From Tetraselmis striata (taxonomy: Eukaryota; Chlorophyta; Chlorodendrophyceae; Chlorodendrales; Chlorodendraceae), in the NCBI GenBank assembly GCA_006384855.1, contig VCJN01001894.1:101775-165774 (forward strand): a DNA stretch of 64,000 bases, given 5' to 3'. Numbering within the stretch: the stretch's first letter is position 1; each line of letters starts with the position of its first letter. Below the pieces are notes generated by a model that was given only the letters and a program-made list of their open reading frames with translations, was not told the DNA's origin and did not search any database. Made by a program: the position numbers and the translations under genes. Positions 55,952 through 64,000 of the stretch are shown piece by piece.

Positions 55952-57340
55952 GCAAAATCTTCTCGTTCAACTCCTTTGCTTTTTATCTTGGGGTGTATGT
56001 GTATGCGCCTTCGTACGGCGGGTGCGAAGAGGACGTGTCGTGTAAGTGGAGTTCAGCTCGTGCGAGGAGTGGTTGAGTGTGTGTTCTGACGATGCTGCCT
56101 GCCCGAGGAAGATCCGTCGTCTGAGTGCGTACAGATAATCCTTACTGGTCCCCCGGCCCGTACGCGCGCAACCCCCGTCGTAGCGACTACCCTGTACCTG
56201 CTGCTGATGATGTACGGTTAATGTCGTTGCGCGTTGATGCTGTAATACTCGTCGCCGCGTACGCGGGGTATGACCTAGCACTGCCGTAAGGCTGGTAGTA
56301 GATAACGGTAGTATGTACATCCCGTATGTAGCGCAGGGTTTGAAATGTGGTAGTGCCTAAACAGGCAAGCACCTCTGGCTCCCGTCGCGATTAGCAGTCA
56401 TCGGGCTCTGGATCCAGCACCAGCAGCTGAAATGAATGCTTGTGCATTGGTCGCTATGCAGATTTATTACATGAGCAGATAGTCTCTAGCGACTAAGGAT
56501 TATTGTGTGGATTTCTTGAATGTTGCGTCTAGCTCATGTAATCAAGGATTATGCGGTCATCCGTCCTGGCCCATTGCTGCTGCTGCTGCCGCGCCGCCTC
56601 TTATCGTCGCATATGTCGTACACTCGTACAGGAAAGTACAGGTACGTGAACTCGTACCAATTATATTATTGTACTTTGTGCAGGTCCCAGTACTCCTACG
56701 ACTGTATCATTAATATTTATTAGTAGTTCCTAAACGTTAACTAATAAATAATACTCGTACATGTGGTACTGTACCTGTATCGTGCTTCTGTCAGTACTGG
56801 TAGGGGGCGTCGATGCCGCACCTGATATGAAATGGGCACCGCCGCCGACAAGTTGTCGACCGCCACGCGCGAGCTGCCGTATTTTATATTGGAACAGATC
56901 GGAAGAACTAATTTGTTCGCTATCCATTCGCATATTTTTATGTTACATCAGGGCTTTCACAAATGCGCACTACAAACAGAAGCATATTAGCGACTTATCC
57001 GTCACTATGCATGATTGTTGGAACTTTTTTCAAATCATTCCGATAGACAATGAGGTCATGATATGCGTGCTGTGACACCGCGCCGAATGAATATAAAATA
57101 ACAACAGCGACCACGGCCAAAGACGTACTGCTAGCGCAATATCCTACGGCCAAACCACTACATATAACGCAGATCAATCAGGGTACCCGGGTACAGTTAC
57201 CAGTACGATCTGTTCCAATATGATGATTATATCAAACCATGATGAAACGTATAATTAAAACCAGAGCTACCTGCTGGCATTACCGAAACATATAATAATG
57301 ATTTTCTTTCATCATTGCTTTTCATCATTCTTTCAACATA
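55952..57340. other. Intergenic with short repeat scraps
   Basis: No gene recognised. 56630-56780 is an AT-rich stretch with GTACAGGTAC units. 56941-56982 is a solo tail of LINE family A (CATCAGGGCTTTCACAAATG then CGCACTACAAACAG), separate from the larger copy that follows. Confidence 0.5.
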
Positions 57341-60103
57341 CGCGTACTAAAAGCAGCACTAAGAGAAACTTTGAAAGGATGCCAACAAAAAAGATATATA
57401 AGCATGAAGCCAAGGTCAAGCAAACGACCAGGGAGCCAAGAACCAAGGAAAAGTCACGGAAACCAGGAAGCTACCAAGTCGCCAATGAACCAAAGGGTCC
57501 AAGGAAACATTGAAAGCCAAGGAACGACCATGCATGACACCCGAAAGGGGAACATGAAAACAATGGGGACCTCCGCCCAAAGGTGGGCCATCAGCCGCGG
57601 CGAATGCGCTTGCAGCCGATGACCCGGGTCATAACAACACATGCTGACGAGCGACGCGACGCAGGCGAAGGAGCACCATCACATGCCGCACGCGCCGCCG
57701 CGACCCCGCCAAGAACGTTGTCCGCATGCGCCATGTTGATGAGCAAGGAGAAACGGCGGCGCCACGCAGACAAGAGCTGGCAGATTTTCTGGCCAATGTG
57801 CGTGCTTTGGCTAGCTTTCGCGAGCTTCACCAAGAAAGCCTCGGCGTGCGGGGCCAACGAGCCGAACTCGGAGATGGCGAAGGGCGGAACGAAGCAAAGC
57901 ATGCTGGCGGCGTTTCGGACAACCTCGTCACACTTCTGGATTTTATGGCGCTCCGCGGCCCGCAATGCAGTCGTTGGATCCGACCTTGACATGCCGAGAG
58001 TAGGGGCAATGGCGGTATCGATAGCAACGTAGTCGTTCCCACGGATACCACCATATCCAAAAAGCCCAAAATCGGCCGGCCGGCCGGCGCTGCCCTTCGG
58101 AAGAGAAACAAGCACCGACGGGTCCGTAAGGATCTGGACACCCACGCCCATGGCGGACTTAATGTGGTGGCAAACGTCTGAAAGTCCATGTGCCCCCCAC
58201 TCGTAGTGTGCGGCGTGATTGAAGTCGCTCCCATAGCCACGTTCCATGTGATGAGCGTAGGAACCGCCCAAGCCGAAGGAGTGAACTCCGCGCCATGAGC
58301 CTCAAAACGGGCAAGCATGTCTTGTACCAAGAAAAAGCCAAAAGCACAAGGGCATGGCTCGCATAGGGAGAGGGCAAGAGCCGCCGGAATCAAGGCCGAA
58401 TGAGCGGCAAGCGGCAACGCGGATCATGGAATGGTAGTAATACTCTGGGGGACGCTCACGACGGAATTCACCAAGGTGACCCTCACCTGGAGGATCAGTC
58501 ACCATGCATGAACGCCGTCGCAGCGCGTGAGAGGCGGCCCCGCCCGGAAGCGGTTACTGTCATGGCCGCTTGCAACCATACGCGCAGCAAGCTTCGTGAA
58601 ACGGACCGTGTGATGGATGCGGTGCCTCAAGGTCTCCTGGACCTTCCGCGTGAAATGCAAAAGCAAGTCCGAGTAATGCGGGATAGCTTGGCGGTCGGAC
58701 GCCGAGCGCCTCGCAGACTTCGGCTCAGACCCAAGGGCCGAGCATCCGGCGCGGGCAAGGGGAGAACACTTGGATGGGAGCAACTTTTGGGCAGAGGCCA
58801 ACGGCCCCGTTAGATCCTCTAGCACCCCGTCTCCACACTCATCAACGACACGGGTATGAGCAGCGCGAAGCTCAACAGTGCACATCGGCGCCGACACGTT
58901 GGCGTCGGCATCGGGCGGCAACGCTAGATTGGCCAAAGCTTTGTGAATCAAGGACGCCCAAACAAAGTAGAGGCTATGAGGGTTGGGTACGCCTAACGGC
59001 TAGGAACGAAAAGCGCCGGCGTCCCTCATGGTGGCGTGTTGAGCACGGAGGAAAGTCGTCACATCTTATTGGCCAACCGCAAGGGCCGCGGCGCGGACGT
59101 GGAAGGCATCTGCGACAACCACATTACCGCCGATTCCGAGGCCGCCGAATTTGACCGGGAGCGAGGGACAGATGCGTGCGCACGGAGGGCGTATCAAAGA
59201 GGTCGGGGCTAACACCCCAAATGCCGGCGAGCGTTGAAAACGCGGCGGCGTCTGCTTCTTCGAGGAAGGACGTAATAGTGTCGCCATAACCCCTTAGGGC
59301 GACCCAAGCCCCGAGGCGTGGAGCGGAGATGGTGGCCGAAAAGGCAACCGCAGCCTTGCAACAAACAAGTAGCGGTGTGGGGGTGGAAGTGGTCGGCCAA
59401 ACCGATACAAGCCGGGAGCCAAATTGGTGAAATATTTGAGCGTTTTGTTCAACAACTCCTGGGCGAAAGCAACCGAGCCCGCAGATGCACCAAGCACCTT
59501 GATTCTGGACGAGGAGGCTGCAACACATGCCCAAAAGTAAGGGCGCCGAACGGCGACGAGAAGCCAAGCTGACAATACGCTTGTCGGTTGCGAATGGTGA
59601 CATTAAATCCAATAACGGCGGCAAAAGCGGACGGGGCCACCCACGTAGCAAGCGCAAGTCCGTCACCGATGCCGACCATATTATTGGCGTCGTCAGAGAA
59701 GGCTTGCAACACCGAGTGGCTGGGGGCAGCTTCGGCGATGCAAGCATACACCGGGTGGGGCAGCGACGGCGGCGAACATGACGGGGCCGAGGACGCAACC
59801 CTGGCGTACCCCTCGACCCCTTGAAATCTGGACGGAGGAGCCAAGTTGGGAGCCGTCGAAAACGTACAGACTGGTATTTTGACCGTAACGCTATATATAT
59901 CGCCAAACGCAACAAAGGCTGCCAAACATGTCCTCGAGTAGTGTGCGGAACATATCTGAACGGTAGATATAATTGAACGCATTCTCGGCGTCGAGCTGCA
60001 CAAATATGAAGACGAGGGATGGGTCCGAGTATAATAGGAGGGATCGCACAGGGGACTGAACTAATTCCACGCCACCCTTAATGATATGTACCCTTAATTC
60101 CAC
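57341..60103 (-). mobile_element. LINE family A copy with reverse transcriptase remnant
   Basis: Minus strand. 60103-59890 encodes VFIFVQLDAENAFNYIYRSD, an RT motif A. 59860-59650 holds GVEGYARVASSAPS-like and ACIAEAAPSHSVLQAFSDDA, with SDDA as the catalytic-box equivalent. It then continues through the domain shared with 17.9 kb to the RPAD-x-D RLE-like motif near 58090-58020 and the C-terminus at 57591. The 3' UTR runs to about 57341. Several frame changes; 5'-truncated. This copy identifies the 17.9-kb and 31.7-kb pieces as LINE. Confidence 0.82.
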
Positions 60104-60429
60104 GCGCCGGTTTCTACGCCTTAATGATACGACGATTAAGGATTAGTCGCTACATGATGCTACATGATGCTACATATGTACAGGTAAGCGCGACGGCTAT
60201 TTTGACCTGCGCGGAATTATCACGGAAACTACAACGGATACATTGTCGATTTATATAATAATCTATGCGAAACAGCTCGTCCGAAAGCCGGCGACAGACA
60301 GACACACACACAGACAGACACACAGACTCACCTCGTAATTAATATGGTAGGATATATAGGGTACGCTCGCACTGGTATCATCATTTTAATTATGAATGCA
60401 CACTCGAGAGCAGCAGGTACTATTTCGAC
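60104..60429. other. Short gap between retroelements
   Basis: Contains a CTACATGATG tandem at 60152-60175 and a CAGACAGACACACACA-type microsatellite at 60293-60330. No gene. Confidence 0.6.
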
Positions 60430-60536
60430 TACACTGGTGTGAATTACAAAAAGGCAGTTCCCCAGAACTGCTGGTACTGGTGTGAATTACAAAAAGGACA
60501 GTTCCCCAGAATTAGAAAATCAACACAGCAAGCCGC
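60430..60536 (-). mobile_element. 3' tail of the 405-aa-ORF element with a tandem unit
   Basis: CTGGTGTGAATTACAAAAAG followed by CAGTTCCCCAGAA occurs twice in a row (about 60435-60465 and 60478-60512). It matches 37105-37150 in reverse complement and ends in the sequence repeated at 2636-2680. Confidence 0.75.
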
Positions 60537-61754
60537 CTAAAAGCGGCCCGCATCCCGCATGAGACGGGATGGATGAGTGATACGCGCACGGTTCAGAGTC
60601 CGGGCCACGCGAGCACGTGTGTGTGTGGGTGATCCTCGGACGTGCTGTGCAGCTTCAGCAACGGGATGGCAGACGAATCTGCGCCGTCTGATGAGGCAGC
60701 GAGCGCGCTCTCGAGCGGCCACCAAGCTCAGGACCCCGAGGAAATCTCTTGCGAGCAAGGCCTCCTGGTGAGCCCGGGTGATGCACCGAGTGCCCCGCGA
60801 TGAGAGGGCACCCCGATCCGCAGCCAAGCACGCGATACCACGCACTGTGCGGTGCACCCCCTTGCTCACCTCACCCACTGTGCCGAAGACCATGCCCGTG
60901 TACTCGGACATATCCAGGATGTCTCGAAGAGGACCCTTCTGCCCGGGCTCCGTGTTGTGCCACGCCGCATCCCGCGCAGCCAACCCCCGTTGTATGTCGC
61001 CCAACAGGGAGCGCTCAAACCGATCCACAGCCGTGGCCCGGGGCACTGAAGTGTACTTGACCCCGTACCGCATAGTCTTGAACTCCAACAGGGTGGACTT
61101 CAATCTCCGGGGATCATAGCTCCCGGTCACGACGTTGAACGCCGGAAGGGAGAGCTCTGCGTCCGGCACTAGGTCCTTGAGCTCATCCCTGGGTACGGTG
61201 TTGCCGAGAGGCACTGCCTGCTGGAACAAGTCATCCACCTCCCGCCGTACTGCGATACCTAGGTCGCGAACACAGTGATCGCGGAAGGCATCTGCGATAG
61301 CGTCGTGCTGTACACGCCAGTGAGCGTCTCCAGGCGCCGGGAGGTTCATGAGCGCGTCGCCGTATAGATCAACAATGACAGGGTTGTGCTCTGTCGAGGG
61401 CAGAATGATCTGGCACCCAACCACCGGGGCCAAGCACGGGCTAGGCAGAAAGAAGTACCCGGCAGCGACCTCCCGCAGCTCATGCGGAGTCATGGCCGTC
61501 CGCGCGGTGGGGATGGCCACTGTCCACATGCCTGACGCCGCGTCGAGCTGGTTGAACAAGATCCGTTCCCTACATGTGGCGGGGAGAGCGCACACGTCAT
61601 TTCGAAGCCGAGAGTTGTTGGCCTGGTCTAGAAATGCCGTCAGCTCCTTTTGCGAGCCCGACGCAGCCTCCACTTCCCGCTCCATCTGGCGTGCATCTGC
61701 GTCGCCGAGATGGCCAGCAGTAGCCACTTGGAGGCGGCCCCACGCCTCGCGCAT
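60537..61754 (-). CDS. Intact 405-aa ORF of a duplicated retroelement family
   Basis: Open from 61754 (an ATG, near GCGGAGATGCGCGAGG) to 60537. The partner at 35.9-37.1 kb is a broken copy. The N-terminal 60 residues are charged and helical. The centre carries QHDAIADAFRDHCVRDLG, a Glu (RREVDD), SYDPRRLK and LLEFKT. This D-x(n)-ExK spacing resembles PD-(D/E)xK nuclease folds, and the block order recalls the region after RT in some algal retroelements. No RT motif lies in the ORF itself or just upstream. It may be the 3' end of a 5'-truncated element that happens to stay open. Function not established. Confidence 0.6.
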   Translation of the reverse strand: MREAWGRLQVATAGHLGDADARQMEREVEAASGSQKELTAFLDQANNSRLRNDVCALPATCRERILFNQLDAASGMWTVAIPTARTAMTPHELREVAAGYFFLPSPCLAPVVGCQIILPSTEHNPVIVDLYGDALMNLPAPGDAHWRVQHDAIADAFRDHCVRDLGIAVRREVDDLFQQAVPLGNTVPRDELKDLVPDAELSLPAFNVVTGSYDPRRLKSTLLEFKTMRYGVKYTSVPRATAVDRFERSLLGDIQRGLAARDAAWHNTEPGQKGPLRDILDMSEYTGMVFGTVGEVSKGVHRTVRGIACLAADRGALSSRGTRCITRAHQEALLARDFLGVLSLVAARERARCLIRRRRFVCHPVAEAAQHVRGSPTHTRARVARTLNRARITHPSRLMRDAGRF

Positions 61755-62303
61755 CTCCGCGGCGTAGCTGTCCGACCCATGAGCATCGTTGAGGAAGTGG
61801 TCATACTGGCGGGCGGAAGAATTTGCGTTGAAGCTGCCTCACTGGTACGGTACTACTGGTACTGGTACGTGCCATTCGCGGCTTATTCTACTGCCGGTGT
61901 GTCGATTGACGGCGTCAGCATCCCACCCAGCGAATCTCATGTTAACGCGGTGCTGTCCGTATACCTGGTCCGGAAAATTTTTATTTTTTCTCCAGAAAAC
62001 TTTTTGAAAATTTTCAAAAAAAATTCACCCCTCAATCATATATTTTCCCTGTGTTAAGAAAATATATTGAAAATATATTCGTTTCAGTACATCACACCGT
62101 ATCGCGGCCTCTCGGAGTCGCGGCCCGTACTCGCGGGACAGTGAAGTCGTAGTTATAGACTGATACAGCGCGGACCGGGCTACCTGTAGTCGCTACTGGC
62201 CATTTGGCACCGCCAAGGTGACGACAGTGCGCGATCCCGTGCCAATCGGAGGCCGGAGACGACCGATCTGCGCGAGCAGGTCCGCAGTAGGTCCGCAGGT
62301 AAG
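61755..62303. other. AT-rich hairpin region
   Basis: 61975-62045 and 62555-62645 are A/T-rich blocks with repeated GAAAATTTT/AAACTTTTT-like units and self-complementarity. No gene seen. Confidence 0.4.
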
Positions 62304-62468
62304 CATGTTGTGAAGCTATTGTACTGCTACGTGAACTTGCGCTTGCTGGAGAACGATGATGAGGAAGTGATCAACATGCTGGATGATGCCCTCGCTGCGG
62401 CCATTGAAGACGCCGATGCCATCGCGGCCGGTGCTGCGCCCGCCTCTAGCTTGGATGGAGATAAGTAA
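62304..62468 (+). pseudogene. hAT transposase C-terminal fragment
   Basis: A 54-residue open stretch ending in TAA. KLLYCYVNLRLLEND resembles the conserved [KL]V[FY].Y.NLRLL block near the end of hAT transposases, followed by an acidic tail as usual. Nothing else of the transposase was found, so it is a remnant. A poly-C run follows at 62494-62515. Confidence 0.5.
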
Positions 62469-63118
62469 GGATTAGAGGTTGTGGAGTAGCTTACCCCCCC
62501 CCCCCCCCCCCCCCCTTGGGCCTTGGGCCCGGGGCGCCCCGCCCTGAATAAATTTTCAAAATTTCCATGAAAATGTTTTCTAGAAATGTTTTTGAAAAAC
62601 TTTTAAAAAATTTCCCCCCTCAGAATAAATTTCCGGAAATAAACCAGTTATAGCTGTCCGGCGAGTCATCATCCTCCACGTGTTCTTTGTCACATCTAGC
62701 GACCAACGAAATAAGATCCTGGTATGTAAATACTTTTGTATCCAAGGAAGTCAATTTTCAATACACGTGGCGACACCTACCATATCCCCAGCGTAACCTG
62801 GCGGACGACGCCGACAAAGGCATACATCGATCCGGTGCGATGATGAGGCTACGCTCACGACGTCAGGCGTCGATAAGGTTCGATAAGGATTACAGGTTCA
62901 TCGATCCTCAACTCAGGTGTGGGACGCCCCTAGCTCAGCTCTCAGCGACCACACGGTACACCAACACACCGATGCCGTAAGATATACAGTACCGTCCACC
63001 AGTGACAGGCACCTGAGCCACTTAGGGCCAAAGGACCGGCGGCAGGCACGCCAAGGGCTCGAAGCACGCGGGCCTCGTCACTGCGAGCTGCACGGATAGC
63101 CGGACGGCGGCGGGCGGC
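62469..63118. other. METTL5 upstream region
   Basis: Poly-C at 62494-62515, an AT-rich hairpin block to 62645, then mixed sequence without a recognisable gene. The promoter of the next gene should lie here. Confidence 0.45.
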
Positions 63119-64000
63119 ATGAAGCTGCGGCAGCTCGAGTCGCTCCTGCAGGTGCTGTGACGCCCTGCTATGAAGGGAGAAAGTGCGGGAAACGGAGGAG
63201 GTGGCGGATCCCACCTACGTGGCATCATTCCCGGCGGAGAATGGGGGAGGGGGGCATGTTTCGCATTGGCGGCAAAGTCCACAGGGTTGCACAGACAGTG
63301 GCAGCGCGCAACTGCGGCGCCGCGGAAGCAAAGCGGATCGGTGGGAGTCCTGCGGCAACGCGCGTTAGCGGCAACTACGGGCAGGGTGGGCAACTTTCAT
63401 ACCGGAATTTCCGATTCGGTGGTGCAAAGCAATTCGTTGTTTTTGTGACATGCGAACCCGAACTACCCGCGACGGGGTTTCATAGGGGCGGCCCCAGCCG
63501 CGGGGTCGGGTCGCCCAGGCTCTGGGGCGCATGCGTCGGGAGGCTGCGCGCTGCGTGCGTGGCTCCCAGCCGGGAGACCGTGCAGAGCCTGCCGCGGGCG
63601 CCACATGATCCCCCACCCGCTTCGCATGTGTGCGCGTGCAGGACATCGAGCCGTTTGAGGAGCCGAAGATCGAGCTGGAGCAGTACCCCACCACCGCGCA
63701 CCTGGCCGCGCAGTTCCTGTTCTCGGTGCTGCCCCCGCCCCGCCCCGCCCCGCCCCAATCACCCCATCTCACTCCAATAAACGGAGCGGGCACGCCAGGG
63801 TTGTGCGCGAGTCCCTTTGGAGTCGGCACACCTCCTCGTAAAACTGCCGGCGCCGGCGCGACTACGGGTGCCGACGCGCTGAAAAGAACACAGCGAATAG
63901 GAACCGGCCCGGCATTTCAGCGGTCAAGTGCGGACAAAACGCTGGCGGAACTGAGCGGGGTAGCAAATGTTCTTATGGATTGCATGCACTGGGGGGCAAT
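63119..64000 (+). CDS. METTL5: METTL5, 18S rRNA N6-adenosine methyltransferase (5' part only)
   Basis: Exon 1, 63119-63151, encodes MKLRQLESLLQ. Exon 2, 63642-63725, encodes DIEPFEEPKIELEQYPTTAH and LAAQFLFS. Both introns are phase 0. This is the characteristic METTL5 start: LKxLES.LQ, F..PK..LEQYPT..H.AA. METTL5 with TRMT112 methylates a single adenosine in 18S rRNA. The SAM-binding and NPPF motifs must lie beyond the window. Intron 2 begins GTGCTGCCC, continues with (CCCCG)n, and runs off the end carrying a MITE-like copy from 63866. The window's other rRNA-related gene is NOG1. Confidence 0.88.
63866..64000 (+). mobile_element. MITE-like repeat copy, METTL5 intron 2 (cut by window end)
   Basis: Starts GGGTGCCGACGCG, with AATAGGAACCGGCCCGGCAT, AACGCTGGCGGAAC and GATTGCATGCACTGGGGGGC of the family core. 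The right end is outside the window. Confidence 0.75.

Overview
This is a nuclear window from a eukaryote, most likely a unicellular green alga (chlorophyte). The genes are GC-rich and intron-rich with GT-AG and some GC-AG splice sites. They include a plant-type SnRK2-like kinase, a TKL-type kinase domain and a delta14-sterol reductase. A PAT-type DIRS retroelement of the kind known from Volvox and Chlamydomonas is present, there are plant-type TTTAGGG-like motifs, and a TGTAA poly(A)-like signal follows one gene. The lineage is an inference. No rRNA gene, CRISPR array or convincing tRNA gene was seen.

Protein-coding genes, in order: (1) a partial + strand gene of unknown product (1-4724); (2) NOG1/GTPBP4, the 60S-biogenesis GTPase, 10 exons, minus (7096-12431); (3) a long, mostly disordered protein ending in a PH-like domain, 4 exons, minus (13799-17160); (4) an intronless, probably N-myristoylated SnRK2-like kinase, minus (29697-31022); (5) ERG24/FACKEL delta14-sterol reductase, 7 exons, minus (33458-35395); (6) an armadillo-repeat protein, 4 exons, plus (44998-47382); (7) a protein-isoaspartate-methyltransferase-like domain fused to a TKL-type protein kinase, 8 exons, plus (47610-54362); (8) the first two exons of METTL5, the 18S rRNA m6A methyltransferase, plus, cut by the window end (63119-64000). 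For genes 2-7 I traced every exon junction and the reading phases join consistently, apart from one 1-nt frame break in gene 6.

Most of the rest is mobile DNA. 17.8-19.6 kb holds LINE 3' ends. At 22.6-29.0 kb a decayed Ty3/gypsy element with LTR-like repeats is interrupted by a 2-kb element with CACTA-type ends and about 0.5-kb inverted repeats. At 35.9-43.8 kb a retroelement 3' fragment, a structurally complete PAT element (A1-ORFs-B1A2B2) and another LINE 3' end lie in series. At 55.1-62.5 kb there are a zinc-finger ORF, a LINE copy with reverse transcriptase, an intact 405-aa ORF of a duplicated family and a hAT transposase scrap.

Three signals stand out. The first is the methyltransferase-kinase fusion. 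The second is a roughly 155-170 bp MITE-like repeat with GGTGCCGACGC ends that sits in six of the seven introns of that fusion gene and elsewhere. The third is a set of about 27 homopolymeric G/C tracts (14-35 nt), which inside introns are mostly poly-C on the sense strand and often start within 30 nt of the 5' splice site.
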